DNA from: Tribonema minus
Lineage: Eukaryota; Sar; Xanthophyceae; Tribonematales; Tribonemataceae
Direction of reading: 5' to 3'
Length of the DNA stretch: 64,000 nucleotides
Assembly (NCBI GenBank): GCA_017506865.1
Contig: JAFCMP010000346.1
Location: 434,001 to 498,000, forward strand
Shown here: positions 21,915 through 36,400 of the stretch, one piece after another
Layout: each line of letters starts with the position of its first letter
Position numbering within the stretch: position 1 is the first letter of the stretch
Program-made: the position numbers and the translations under genes
The notes under the pieces: model-generated
What the model was told of the DNA's origin: nothing
The model's database searches: none
Seen by the model: the letters and a program-made list of their open reading frames with translations, nothing else

Positions 21915-24406
21915 CGGGCGGGGCGTTGGCGGCTTAGTAGGGCGAGCCTCACTGAACCCTAGGCGCTGACAGTGCGTGCGCACGGCCGGCGGAGCGAGTC
22001 CCTACCGCTGAGCAGCAGCGGTGCGAAGGCTGCAGCAGCGCTGCCTGCGATGGGGGCGCGCGGGGGCGAACTTCATATGTGACGCCCGATAGGCGGCGCC
22101 AAATTCAACCGCGGACGACGGGCGATTTGCCAGATCGGATCTGGCGCTGTCTTGGATGTGCAGACAGGGGTAGGGGGGCAGGCGGCACACTACGGTGTGC
22201 GTACCGTGAGGCTGCGGGGAGGGAGGCTGTTCAACCATCGCGTCACGCCTGCAAGCGAGTCGCCTCTTGCAGCAGTGCTCCGAGCACTGCACCATCATAG
22301 AGAGGGCCAGGATGCGGGACGAACGGCGGCACAACAGTGGCGTTTAGCGAGCGGGCGCACGCGTGCGCTTGTATGGGGTGCGGCGGCGTGTCGCGCGCAG
22401 CTGGTGTGTGTGTGTGTGTGTGTGTGCGGGCCAGGGGGGTGGGGGTGGTGGGGGGGGGCTCCCTGTGTCCCGCATGACACGATTTTGCGTTGGTCTTGGC
22501 TGCACCAGGACAGCATCAGCAGCCCCCCCCACGCTTGCATACATTGTTAGTATGGTCTATGTGCTCGTCGGCTGGACTTGACACACAGCTGTCCTGTCTC
22601 TTGTGTTGATGTGCACTGCCAGGGGGCTGTATGTATGTATGTATTGTATTCACCTGCCCGCTCTGGGCGCTAGTCGCAGCACTGTGCCCAAAGAGTTGTC
22701 CGATGCGTACTGCAGCTGTTCTAGCTCGGCTCCACTGTGGAACTATGCGAGGCGCTATATGAGGATGGAGTGTAGTGCGGTTCTGCGTTTTGAAGTGCGT
22801 GATGAGGCAATGGACCCTCCAGCTGTACTAATCATTGATCGTGCGCCCTCGTTGAAAATGGCAAGTAGAGAATCAAGCTTGGCGCGACCACTCCCAAGTT
22901 AGAAAGACTACGGTCTACATGAATCCACCAGGTACTGGATGTCCATGGCACCAGAAAATCATGCTCAAAGAAGTACCAGTGCAGAGCCGCAGCAAGCATG
23001 TAGCAAACTCTGACAGTCGTGCTGGCTTTGTCCACACACGCAAAAACAACACACGTACAAACCTACTGGATGCAGAGCCCTGACAACGAGGATCCTGATG
23101 TCCAAGCTTCGTAGGCGTGCAAGTAAAGTGTATGGTGCGGTCATACAAAGTCGTTTTGAAAGGAATTTTCAACGTGCATTGACCACCACACTTCTGGCAT
23201 CCAAAGCAGTGCTCATCTGGCAAGTGAAGAACAGCGATGTAGCAGCGTCGCAGCTAGCACTGCCAACGCTTCGTGCAGCAACACACACTCACATGCATGT
23301 GCATAGAGAAGTATGTGCGCATACCTCAAGGGCCACGTGTCATGATCATGGTGTGTTGCTCGTGCTGCCAATGTTGAGCGATGTAGTCATGCATTCAATG
23401 CATGTGCAGCACCACCAAGCGACTCACATGCCGCCACTGACATGCGCCTTTGTTGACGCAGTTCTACGCTGTGACAGAGCAGGTGACTGGGAGTTTGTAT
23501 AGACGCACACGCAGCAGCAAGGTCACGGCACCCAGGCTCACATTCGATTTCGACACAAGGCTGCGTGCATTACGGTGATTGCTCGGTGCCGAAGCCTACT
23601 CTACCACTGCAAGATCCGGTCGTTCCCTTCTTTTGCCCTGAGGTAAATCATCGGAACCGCTTGGGAGGTAGGCTGACACCCCTTGCAGCCCCGCCCCTAC
23701 AGGCTCCTGCCCAAAAACATACATCACACGCAGCGCGCCTGCCAGGCACGAGCTCACGCGAGCGCGCCGTGTGGCATGACAGCAGTCACCGATCAATGCA
23801 ACTCCAAACAAAAGGGAGTTGACCACACACATAGTCTCAGCCTTGAGGGCGGGGGGGGCGCTGAGTAAGGGCCATGATCCGATACCCTACATACCCCTAG
23901 ATTCCATCCCCCCCCCCCCACGGTGCTCCCAGAATAGGGAGGTGGCCACGCACACACATAGCGCCAGCAGCAGGCGACCGTGCAGCAGTCGTACACGCTT
24001 GGCGGACAGTGTGGCGGCAGCGGAGCACTGACTCGCTGACCCTTGCTAGGGTGACACCCAAACCCTACGGCTCACACTGAGAGCTCGCGGCGGCTGCTGA
24101 CTAGACCCCAGGGTATGGGGGTATAAGGGGGTCAGGGGGGGCAGCTGCTGCAGCGCTCAGCAATGGCACACACACTCTCTCACAACTGCAGCCGCCGCAA
24201 CGGCTTCTTCGAAAGGGGGAGGGGGGCAACGCACAATTGGGAATGGTATCAACTGAAGGGAATCCAGCGCATCTAGCGACCGGGGGGGAGAGGGGGGGGA
24301 GGGGAGGCGAAATGCCTCCCTAACCCCAGCCAGCACCGCATGTTACTCTGCGCTTCTCATGTACGCTGCAACTGTTGGGCAAGGACAGGGTGGCGACACT
24401 CCTGGC
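21915..24406. other. Convergent intergenic region (ankyrin / GH26)
   Basis: About 2.5 kb between the stop codons of two converging genes. It holds a (GT)n microsatellite at 22404-22426, G-rich runs near 22434-22460 and a C run near 23910-23922. I find no supportable gene. The short open frames here have no family signature. Confidence 0.5.
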
Positions 24407-27400
24407 TCAGGCCGCCAGCGGTGTGGTCACGGCGTGGAATTCGTACCACCCTTCTAGCCATGATGCGAGGTCGTCCTGAGAGCAGCAGTGGCGGCAGCAG
24501 CAGCAGCAGCACGAGAAGCGAGGCGCAGAAGCTGAGCAGTGATAAGAGGTTCGACTATTCACACTCTTCACCGCGTGAAGGCGCCTCGAGGAAAGTGCTG
24601 TCATTGTCGTCATTGTGCTCGCCAGCACAAGTAGAAAAGGCGTGGGGAACAAGTGGCGTCGCCGCGCGCTTGAGCTCACACGTCACTTCAAGCAAGATCT
24701 TGCGCTTCATGGGGACGCCTCGGTGGACAAAGCACTATGGGCGGCCCGTTAGTGCTTAGAGCAGGCGCCAGCAGTTGGCGCTCGCAGCTTGTGACTCTCC
24801 ATTGATTAGTCTAGAAGCCCGATGACAACACACACAGGAAATCTTCTGTCCCGTACCGGCGCTTAGGCGATAGTGACTTCAGGACTCCGAAGTGTGCCAA
24901 GCCAAATCTACCTCTTCCAGAAGATGGTCAACCAGTCTACCAAGTAGCCCGTAGAATGCATTCATCCTCGCTTAGGGCACTAATAAGCCCAGGTGATGGT
25001 TATAAAGCCCTAAAATTCAAAACAATGCCTGGACCAAGAGGGGCTAATAAGCCCAGGTGATGGTTATAAAGCCCTAAAGTTCAAAACAATGCCTGGACCA
25101 AGAGAGGTCGATGTCTCGCTATGAGATGACGCAATGCTAGACTCTGGTCAACGCCATCGCCATGTTGTTGCACTTGGTGTACTTCCGCGTGAGGGGCGGA
25201 GACCCTACTCTGCACGAGGTGATGGTTTTAAAGCCCAGAAGGTCCGTACAATGCCTGGACTGAGGGGGGTCAATGTCTCGCTATGAGATGACGCAATACT
25301 AGACCCTGGTCAACGTCACCGCCATGATGTTGTGGCACTCATCGAGGACTCCGCAAGTACAAAGTTGAAGTACTCACCGGCGAGTTGAGGTCCCAGTCAA
25401 CGCCCAGGATGTCCACCTTGTTCTCAAAGAACCAGTTGATGTGCGTCACGCGCGTGAACTGGTACGCAAACGACTCCCACGTCGCGAGCATCCACTCCGG
25501 CTGCGGAACAAGAGCGCAGGCAAATGCCGAGTCAAAATGAGTACTCCAAAATGAGTACTTCAAGTATATGGTTAACATAAGTTATAGTTGTGGGCGGCTG
25601 CACGACTCCGCCGTCTGCGGAGCGAAAACGCATTTGCACGCAAGGCCGAATGAATGCATGAAGTTCGTGTTTGACGTGCAGGGCAGTCAGCGATGATGGC
25701 GATGCGGTCACAGCCTGAGCATAACATGCCAGAGCACGTTGATTCGGAAGAGCCGGCTCTGCTACGGTCATGAACCTAGATTGCCGCGTTGACATGCTGC
25801 CGGTTGCTATGGGAGCTGCAGAGTCGTGTGGATGCTGCAGTGGCCTGACCAGCGAGGCGCGTTCAAGCCGTGCTGAGCGGCCTTGCAGTCGACGCCCCAG
25901 TCTGACCACTGCGCCATTCGCCATTATCAGTGAACCCTATTGTTAGGGCATGAGCAACGCTGGAACGCCACCCACAGAGCGCCGAGCGATGTTGCTCTGA
26001 TTTGGAGCGCCCGTGCCTCGGACGCTGACCGCAACCCTGCCCCTTGCTCTAGCTCTAACCCTAACCCTAACTGTACCGCCAACCTCAAGCTGGCATGCAG
26101 CACATCGACTCAAAAGCAGAAGCCGGCGCTCAGAGTCTACAGATGGTCCATGAACTGGACGGCAGAAATCCAAAGCATGCACCGTTAGGCCGCCTCTCAA
26201 GATGCAAACTTCAAGTAAACACCCTGGTACCCTCACAAGGCGCAATTGCATGATGACCTCACATTAGGGCGTAGACGACGCTAATTAGGAGTGGTGGCGG
26301 TCGGTCAAGGCGTGTTGCCGTGTCTTGCCAGCAAATAGGGCGCTCTGGCATTCATTGCAACATTGACTGAGACATGATCGGTGTACTCGGCAGCGACGAC
26401 AAGCTGGGCGCTGCAGTTGCAGCATTGTGCACTGCGTAAAGTGACTCTCCAGGCAGATCAGGCATGACTGCGGTGACAATGCACCGGTAAGCAACCTATG
26501 CCGGGACCTGCACAAGCTAACCATTGAGTATGCGATCAACCATGAAGAGTCGGGGACCACCCTAAGGCTCACGGGAACCGTGTTTCCACGAAGTTCAAGG
26601 CTTGTTTCAAAGTGTACATGACGCACGGTTAGGGTTGGTTGCTACGCACCTTTCCCCCGCAAAAGCTGGTGCTGCTCATTTCTGCAAAGATGAGCAAATG
26701 GCAAGCACAGACAGAGACCCAGTGAGTCGCACCAGCAACGCTGTGTTGAACACGGATCACCCATCCCTTGAGGTTAGATAAGAGAGCATTTGAGCAGCGT
26801 TGGGAGGGGGGGAATCAGGGTTGAAGTTGGGTTGACACGGGCGCTGGCTCCTTGCTTTGGTCGTTGTCCTTTCGAATAGAGTAGTGACTGAGCATATCTT
26901 AGATGTATGTATGATACATTGTGATGGGGTTCAAGACTGTCACTGCCAGACTTTGAAATGCTGTTGCTGAATGTGCAGTTGGTGGTCGCGTTTGCGACAA
27001 ACGAAAAACTCAATCAACAATCAAGATATGCAACTTCAAGTTTGCAACTTTAAGTTCCAAGGGCAGCATCTGATGTTGGGAGGTAGTGGCACCTGAAATT
27101 CACATCGCAAGCTTCGCTTGTCGCACTTTTGAAATCGTGTGTCGCACATAGGACTATTTGACTACAACCTCGCTCCTAGCCCTTGCCAAAACCATAACCC
27201 TACTTGAAACGGGCTGCACCTGACATGTTACGGCGCTGATGCCATGGCCATACTGCTGGTCTAGAGAGCAGCAACCCACCTTTTGCCAGGGTAGCTCAAA
27301 CGCAATGGCAGACCTTGCTTACCTCAGGCAGCCTCATGCACCAGACACATGGCAACTACCTTGTAAGGATAGGCACCTGACACCGCCAACTTCAGTTATA

Positions 27401-30400
27401 TGCAAGTCACCTGACACCGCCAGCGCGCGCTCACCTGCTATGCACAAGCCCATGCCAGGGGGCGCGAACTGCGTTATCTGTGACAGCCATCAGACAGAAA
27501 CGGAAGCAAGGTGTCAGTTGGAGAGTCACAGTTGCAGAAGCACCAGGCACTGTGGGTTTCCCCCTGTCAAACATGCTTTTGAGGGCATGGAAACATCAGT
27601 ATCAAGAGGAGTAGCTCAGACTTGAACTGGTAGCACGAACGAGCACTAATTTCATTGCCCGAATTCATTGCTGACGCAGAAATGCCTGGCTGGCACTGGC
27701 GGCAGCACACACTATCAACATATCCAGCTTCAAGGTGATTGCACATGTTCAACAGCGACTGTGCATCTGCGCACAGTATGCAAGCACCGCGTTCGTCGCG
27801 GTCACCTGTGACAACAAATAAACTTCAAGTCGTTGCGCGTGTGCAACAGCGACTGTGCATTTTTGCATGGTATGCGAGCACCGCATTCATTTGTGGTCAC
27901 CTGGTAGTACCACTCTCCCAGTATGGTGGCCATGGGCCTGTTGACCAGGTAGCGCGTGCCGCACATGTTGTACGCCGACGTGCAGATCTGGTTATGCAAC
28001 AGGCGACAGACGCGACAAGGGGAACCAATGAATGTAATATGGAACACAACAGGCACGTTTGTGTGCGTGTGTGTGCGCGCGCGTGTGTGTAGCGCGTGCC
28101 GCACATGTTGTACGCCGACGTGCAGATCTGTTGGGGTTAGGGTTAGGGTTAGGGTTAGTGACCAGGTAGCGCGTGCCGCACATGTTGTACGCCAATGTGC
28201 AGATCTGTTGAAGTAGGGTTAGGGTCAGGGTTAGGGTAAGCGACGAGTAAGGAAAGCGGTAAGAAAATCAAAACAGAAGAGAATGAAGTACAAGAGGCCT
28301 ATGGTGCATTGCATGTGGGGGGGGGAAGCGGGGGGGGGGGTACATCCAGGCGTTGTCACTGCGTTGCACTAGCGGGCAATTTGACAACGGCAGAAGTGCG
28401 ACACGGTGCAAGCAATTGCAGCGACAGCAGCCGGAAAAGTGTGGCCAGCAACGTGAAGTGTTACATCACGTAGCAATCAATGCGAATCGAGAGGGGGCAC
28501 TGCAGGCATTCCGCATGGCTTCACTGATCGTACGCATTGTAAACCTTACCCTAACCCTGACTTTTTGAAAGACTCCAGCAGTGCGCGTGCTATCAAGGCC
28601 TGGCACACGTGTGCGCCACTTTTTTAGAAAACAAGCAAATTCCATCAACTGCAAATGCAAGTGTGCTGTCACACCGGATACACGGGCATGCGGATGCGTC
28701 TCAGCCACTGGCCAATGTGCACGCTGTACAAGATAAGGAGTACTGTGCTCAGAGGCTCTGGATGCATCTGAACTCTGTGGTGGCAAGTCTTCAACGAGAG
28801 TATCAAGGGTGCAGCGAGCATATGCAAGACCATCCGCATGCAAGTTGCAGTTGACACAGCTCGATGCTCTCAGAAGCGCTGTTGAAGTGGCTACGTCTCG
28901 CCTCGTCTGACCAGCTACATGGCCCACACCACAGGCATTGAGACTTGTGCAATGACGCACTCCAAAGTCAGAGTCTTGCATTGACAAAGGCACAAATAAG
29001 TGGGCAGGGGGTCGCTGTTGAAGTTATGACATTGAGGTTGCGCCTCACCTGGTCTACCCACTGGTCACCCACGTAGAACGCCTTTCGTTCTGGCTGCGTC
29101 TCACCTAGTCTGACCAACTGGTCGCCCGCACAAAAGACCTTGATAAGTGTGCCAGCGCACTTGAAAGTAGAGGTTGTGCATTGACACACGTTGACTCACA
29201 GGCACAGTCAAGAGGGCAGGAGCGCTGTTGAAGTTATGAAGTTGAGGTTATGCCTCACCTGATCTACCCACTGGTCGCCCACGTAGAACGCCTTGAACGG
29301 CGTGGCGTCATTGCCGACATTCTGCGCGGCGCGTGGGGGGGCAGCAGGAAGGGGGTGGGTAGGTATGGTTAGGGTTAGGGGCAGGGTTAGGGTTGTCAGC
29401 AAGTGCTGGCCGTACGCGGCAGCGCTGCCAAGGGAATGCACTTGAGGGTTAGGGTTAGGTTAAACCCTAACCCTACCTATAGCCCCATCTCTAGTGCTAG
29501 GGTTAGTGCATCAGAGCTACTGCACAGTTGCTTGCCTCGCGTACCGGGTTTGCCAAGGGACTGCCGACGCAGTCCGCAAGTTCTCTTAGAACTGTTGGGG
29601 GTAGGATTAGCATGCGCACGCACGCAGTGAAGTTGGCATGAAGTTCAACAGTTTGAAGTTCAACACATTCGCATAGCAATTGGCTGCTGTGTTCAGCATG
29701 GGATTCCAGCTCACGCTCACTGACAAGAGGCCTCTGCAGGAATCATGTGGCACACGACCATACCTGAACGGCGTAGGAGAACTGGTACAGGAAGTTTGCG
29801 CCCGTCGCGCGCAGCACCTGCACCACGTGCACAAACGCCGACCTGAAGTCTGCGAGGCTGTTGCCGTCCCTGAAGACACCCCACGGGTACCAGTCGGCTG
29901 TTGCGCGGCAGTTAAACAGTGTGCAAGCGTGCGCATGCAGGGTCAGCACACGTACACTCGCAGCGACTCAAAGGTGATCGGGTTCATGCAACATGCAGAC
30001 CGTCTTGCTGACATCTATTGCTTTCAACAGTTGGCGTTGCCGCCGATGACTGCACATCGCAGCCAACGACATGGCTCGCTTGCAACAACCCTGGCTAGAA
30101 CTGTGGTCTACACGGCTAGTCCCAACTTCAACTTGAACCTGACCCTGTAACCCCAAAGCTGGGGTGTTCAGATGCGTCGCGCGTCAGGGGCCTGGCAGTT
30201 ACACTAGGGTGAAGTTCCGGCCAAAGTCGCTTTCCACGGCAGAGCGCGCCTGCAATCGAGACTCCCTTGAGATATGGGTTACTGCATTGCATGCGCAAAC
30301 CGACAACCACGAGCTCTTCCGCACCCTGAACGGAAGGGATACTTGAAGCAAAGTTTGCTGAGTGAGGCGTCATGGCACACACACACCCCTCGCCCCCCCC

Positions 30401-33400
30401 TGCCCCTACACACTGGTTTATCACCACCCACCATTGAACTCGTGCAGGGGCCGCACGCGTATCTGCCTGCCGTCGAGGGCGGCGGCGGCGCCAAACGCCT
30501 TGAGATAGTCATCGTATTTGCCGCCCGCCACCATCCTGCACAGGAGAACAGAATCACAAGATCCTACGTCAGATACGCCTGAAAGTACTTGACGTCCTCG
30601 AAACTCGGTGCCCTTGCTACGCAGTGCAGCTCAATGGCTGTGACGGCACATGCAGTGCAGCCTCTATACTTGATGTAGAAACGAATTCGTAGTCATCGTA
30701 CTTGCCTCCCGCCACCATCCTGTGCCAGGGAACAGGGTCATGGGATCCTACGTCACATGTGCTGAAAGTAGTTGAAGCACTTGAAGTGCGGTACGGGCAC
30801 TAGAGTTCAGGTCAATTGCTGTGACGGCACGTACAGCTGGACCACCATACTTGAAGTGCATACAAAAAATGCCTTGAGGTAGTCATCATACTTGCCAACA
30901 GCCATCATCCTGCACCAGAGAACCGGATGCGGTGCCCTCGCTAGTCAGTTCAGCTCAACGGCTGTGGTGGCATGTGCAGCGCAACCACTACATATGCTCG
31001 AAGTGTGAAAAAATCTGAAGTACATAACCGCTACATATGCTCAGAGTGTATACAAATCTGGAGTACATACAAATGCCTTGCGGTATTCGTTATACTTGCC
31101 CCCCGCCACCATCCTGCACCAGAGAACACGGTCATGGGATCCTACGTCAGATAAGCCTGAAAGTATATCAAGCCCTTGCAGTACGGTACGCTTGCTATGG
31201 TTCAGTTCAGGTCAATTGCTGTGAAGGCATGCACAACGCTATCACTATACATACCGGTGCCCTGCAATAGGCATTGTATATGCCGCCCACCACCATCCTG
31301 CAATAAATCTGCAATACCAGCAGCGCCGTCATTCGATCTTGCACCAGACGTGCGTGCCAAACACTTGTGATGCATCAGACAGTGTACTCGCTAAACATCA
31401 GCTTCAGAATTGCTGGCACCCATCCGACCAGGCAGCGTCCCACCGCCTAATTGCAACGATACACTTCAAAGTACATCAACTAAGGGGAACGGTCAGGGTT
31501 AGGTGCCTTTGCGGCGCACAATTGATGGACGCGTAGGGTTAGGGTTAGGGTTAGGGTTAGTGTTAGTCAAGACCAATCTCCGTGAAGCGCACTTCGGGCC
31601 CCTGTACCGCCCCCCCCCTCTCTAGCAGTCAACTTCAATTGTGACAACTTGCAAGTGCTCAAAGGTACACCACTTCAGTGCGCGATGACCGCGAGCAGCG
31701 TGCAGCCGGCAAGAGCATGCAGCATTGTGAATTCACGGTGAATACACTCACGCCAGGTTGGCCGTGCTGTCGACGAACTCGATCACCAGCTGAACGTCCT
31801 TGTTGAGGTCCAGGTACGTCTTGACCCACCGCCAGTTCAGGTACTGCACCATGGGGAAAGAAGAGGGCGAGCTATTAGGGGGATGCAGATGGCTCACAAA
31901 AGGTTCACGCAGGTGTACACAGAGGTCAACTCGAGCTGCACAGTTGCTGCGCATGCCTCAAACCCGCACTCGCGATCTGAGGCAACGCAGTTTCAAAGTG
32001 ACAAGAGGAAGAGTGCCACGCTAGGCGGGTCCATCTCGCCAACCATCAGGCGCAGCAAGTGTTCATGATGAAAGCTGCCTGCACATTGTTATCTGCAGGT
32101 GCTAGCAGGAGAAGTGGTACCAATGTGACTGAGCAGACAGCAGAGGTCGCAATTGAGCAGCGCTCGCTCGCAGGTGCCTGTTCCAGCTGCCATACATGCT
32201 GCTTGACTGGCACCACACAGCGCAGCAACTGCTGGGGCCGCTGTCAACACAGCCGAGCTGAAGAGGTGCACGATGGAGTGTATCAAACAATAATTTCAAC
32301 GGTATGTTCCAGGCGGCCAAGACGAGGCACCAACGCGACAGCATGCGATTTCCCATGGCACGTCCGCTCAGATCTCCCTCTGCGAAAATTGGAGGCTGAT
32401 AGTGGACTGGGAGGCTTCTGCAGCACCTCTCAATTTTGTACTTCCAGTTGAAGTTCAAGATGAACATTTGAGGCTGACAGACAGTGACCTGTGCAGCAAC
32501 TTGAAGTACACTGGTACTTCAAGATGCAGTTCAAAGAAGAGCAGCCTCACCTGCACGGGCAGGTACATGAGGGTATTGTCCCACTTGATGCCCCACGCGG
32601 TCTGGCGCTTGGAGAAGGTAAAGTCGCTGCCCGCCAGCACCCCTATCTGGGTGTTGCGCCGTATGTACGCGGGGTCGATGACGATGGACCTGCAGGAGTC
32701 AAAAATGAAGAAAAAAATCATTGAATTCTGGCTCTTTGGTTCTGGAAAGGAGATGAAGCGGTTGAAGTTGCACATATGAATGGCGTGGGCGAATGGCACA
32801 ATGCACTGTTGAATGCAGTCTGATGAAAGCACTACAGTCAGAAGAAAACATGTTGTCAAGGAGACAACACTTGAAGTGCGACGCTCCCCCAGCGAAGACG
32901 CCATCTTCAATCCCTACATCCAATGAACCGCCGCCACGAACGGCAACACCTTTGACAAACTTTACGTTGAAGTTGACCGTCCCCGCCGTCGTCTCACTTT
33001 GCCGTGTTGACAGTGCATGGGTACGTGGTGTTGTCGCAGGACCGCCCCGTCGCGTAGATGTTATTGGACAGCACTTGTAAGCAATTGAAGTTTCCAAAGT
33101 GGACAGCGTGGACGAACAGCGCCATGCAGTCCGATGAACGCATCACAAGGGATGACACTTGAAGTGTGACGCTCCCCTGTGAACGCGCCACCTTCAATCC
33201 CGACACCCAATGAACCGCCGCCACGAACAACAACAACTTGACCCAGACTTCAAGTTCAAGTTGACTGCCCCCCTCGTCTCACTTGGCCGTGTTGACGATG
33301 CACGGGTACGTGGTGTTGTCGCACGAGCGCCCCGTCGCGTAGATGTTCTTGAAGCAGCACTTGTCGGGGCCCAGGGGGTCCGTCGCGCATGTGCTCTTGC

Positions 33401-36400
33401 CGCACAGCGTGCAGCCGGGGTCGCAGCAGATGTCGTTGGTCGCCGCCAGGTCGCCGTCCACGCAGTACGGGTCGCCCGCCGGGTTCGCTGCGCAGAATGG
33501 AAGTCAAGAAAAGTTAACATGAGTACTTCTGAAGATCAGGGTTTGAGGCCAGCGCCAATACAGGTTAACATGAGTACTTCTGAAATTCAGGGTTTGAGGC
33601 TGGGGCGCCAAGAAAGGTTAACATGAGCGAAAAATAGGGTCAGGGATAGCGTTGGTCACCGCGAGGTCGCCGTCCACGCAGTAGGGGTCACCCGCCGGGT
33701 TCGCTGCGCAAAGTGGCAGTCAAGGAGGGCTAGCCTCGGCTAATGTGAGGGTCATTTCCGAGGGTAGAGGCTAGGGTCGAGGTAAGGATTAGCCGTAATG
33801 GTAAAGGCGAAGACGCAATCCACGCCTCAGGGGTCACCAGCAGCGTTCGCTGCGCACGATAGCATGTTTGAAAGCAGGGCTAGGGAGCCAAGCTGCGCGG
33901 CGCGGTGCTCTTGTGCAGAGGACCAAGTTCAATACTTCAAATCCAACCCTTCATGTTCAACGCTTCAAGCTCATATACGTCGGCTTTAAAAACAAACGGA
34001 TGGGCACGAACACTCACACGGCTTCGTGGGCACTGCCGGAGCGATGACGAGTTCAACCGCAATCGCAAAACTTCAGATTCAAAACTTCAAGGTCAACAAC
34101 AGGCGCAGACAATCGTGCAACTCCATGGGCACCACCGGGGCGATGACAGGTTCAACACATTACTCTCAACACTTCAGGAAAAACTTCAACTTGAACAGCC
34201 GGCGTGCGGATACTCACGCGGCTGCGTGGGCACCACGGGGGCGATGACGCACGGCGCGGTGCTCTTGGTGCAGACGACGCCCGACAGCTTGATGGTGCCG
34301 CCGCAGCAGTTGGCGGAGCCGCCGGGCAGGTTCTGGCAGCCGGTGCCGCCGCACACGCCATTGCACAGCTTGGTCGGGCAGCACACGGAGTTGTCCTGGG
34401 GATAGGGGGGCGCAGCGGCGGCAGCGTGTGCAATTGATAAGTGCGTGGAGTGGGAGGTGACGCAGTTTGTTGCAGTGTGCGTGACTGCACACGCCGTTGC
34501 ACAGCTTAGTCGAGCAGCACACGGAGTTGTCCTGGGGGAGTGAAGCGGTGGGTGCATTGTTTAGTGTCTGAAGTAGGGGATTGAAAGTAGCGCTGTGTTG
34601 TGGTGCGTGACTGCAGTGGCCGTTGCACAGCTTGGTCGGGCAGCACACGGAGGTGTCCTGGGGATAGGGGGGCGCAGCGGCGGCAGCGTGCGCAACTGCT
34701 GAGTGCTTGAAGTGGGAGGTACCAAAGTTTGTTGCAGTGCGTGTGACTGCAGTGGTGTGCAGGTGCGAGAGTCTGGTGTACGGGGCGGTGCGTGCGCACG
34801 TACTGTAGGTATCTGAGTCGTCCTGGGTGAGGCGAAGCGGTGGGTGCATGTTTCAGGGGTTGAAGAAGGGTGTTGAAAGTAGCGCTGTGTTGTGGTGCGT
34901 GACTGCAGTGGTGTGCAGGGGCGTGAGTCTGGTGTGGGGGGCGGTGCGTGGGCACGTACCGTAGGTATCTGAGGAGTGACGGTGCTCAGACGAATCAATG
35001 CCAGCGCCGGAGCGCACGTCACTACGCATCTCTGTCAGACAGCACACCCAGTCTGCAGCAACCGCAACCTGTCCCGCTGATCCAATCAGAAAACCCTGAC
35101 TCTAAGTCTGACTCTCTGGAGCGCACTCACACGCCCGCGCGTGCCCCTGGACCCTGACTCTTACTCTGGCACGTGCGCTGTACTCACCCAACCAAGCATG
35201 CCTGCTGCGTACCACTGAGTCTCTCTGCCCCTCTGAAACTGACCTTTGCCTCCGACGTCTGGAGTGACCCGATGAAACGTACGCGCCACTGACTCTCTGT
35301 CCCTGACTTTGACTCTGACTCTAGTAGCCACCCAATCGAACGTGCCCCTTCCCCACACCCACATATTCTCTGACCCCGATTTTTACCCTGACTCAGACTT
35401 GAAGACTCACCCAATCGAACGTGCCCATCGCGCACCACGGGTCCGCAAAGATGCTCTCTGATCCTGACTCTGACCCCGACTCTGACTTCAAGACTCACCA
35501 CATTGTACGTGCCCATCGCGCACAATGGGTCCGCAAATATGGAAGGCGCGGGCGTGGGCATCTGCGTCGGCGCGGCCGACTCTGACACTGACTCTGACTT
35601 CAGGACTCACCCAATTGTACGTGCCCATCGCGCACCATGGGTCCGCGAAGATGCTCTCTGACCCCGACTCTGACCCCGACTCTGATCTCGAGACTCACCA
35701 CATTGTACGTGCCCATCGCGCACCACGGGTCCGCAAAGATGGAAGGCGCGGGCGTCGGCGTCTGCGTCGGCGCGGGGGTCGGCTTGGGGGTGGGGGGGAT
35801 GACACAGGGGGCCCCCTGTATCGCGCACGTCACGTTGGCGGCAAGGATGCCGTTGGGGCAGCACTCGTTGAAGCCGCCGGGCAGCGCGCTGCAGCCGCTG
35901 CCGCCGCACTGGCCGTTGCAGCTGTCGTTGGGGCAGCAGACGGTGTTGGACTGCGGGGGAGGAGGCGGGGGGGGGGGGGAGGGGGGGTAACATTGATGTC
36001 AGGATTATTGTTTGCGGTCAGGACCAGGGGGTTGGGGGGGGGGGGGCAACATTGATGTCAGCATCTACGTTCAGAGTTAGAGCTGAAACCGGTCAGGGCC
36101 ATGTGAAGGGAAGCAGTCGTGTGAGTTGAGGTTGTGGCAGTGCTCAGCACCCGGCACATCCCATCGGGGGGGATGGCGCCGTAGCCGACGCTGCTGCCGT
36201 GTCGGGAGCTGCAGCCGGAGGCAGAGCAACAGCGTAAGCGACGGCGGCGGACCATGGCACGGGCGCCGGTTCCAATATGACAGAGACATTGCCCCCCCGG
36301 TATAGTGCAGATGCGTACATCATCTAGGCAGCACAATGGAGAGGCGCACTGCATAGCTCTTTTCGAGGTCATCTCTGATCACCCATCAAGCTGGGCATCC

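Larger units (their letters stand above)
24407..32689 (-). other. GH26 catalytic-domain exons (part of the gene above)
   Basis: Eight exons encode about 269 residues in the order expected of a GH26 barrel: the YLNWRWVKTYLDLNKDVQLV helix and strand, RPLHEFN-A-DWYPWGV with the acid/base Glu, FRSAFVHVVQVLRATGANFL, PFKAFYVGDQWVDQ, PMATILGEWYYQ with the nucleophile Glu, QFTRVTHINWFFENK, then DWDLNSP. The last exon encodes DDLASWLEGWYEFHAVTTPL and the stop. Its boundaries were fixed by comparison with the paralogue at the right edge, whose last two exons have the same phases. Confidence 0.88.

Noticed and set aside
23098-23502. 134-codon plus-strand open frame, and an overlapping minus-strand frame with several Cys
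   Set aside because: No family resemblance, no splice-consistent extension, and frames of this length are common in this sequence.
25846-25925. A tRNA-like stretch (GCGCAGTGGTCAGAC on minus; a possible T-arm around GTTCAAGCC on plus)
   Set aside because: The D-arm-like and T-arm-like pieces lie on opposite strands, and no consistent cloverleaf or acceptor stem could be formed.
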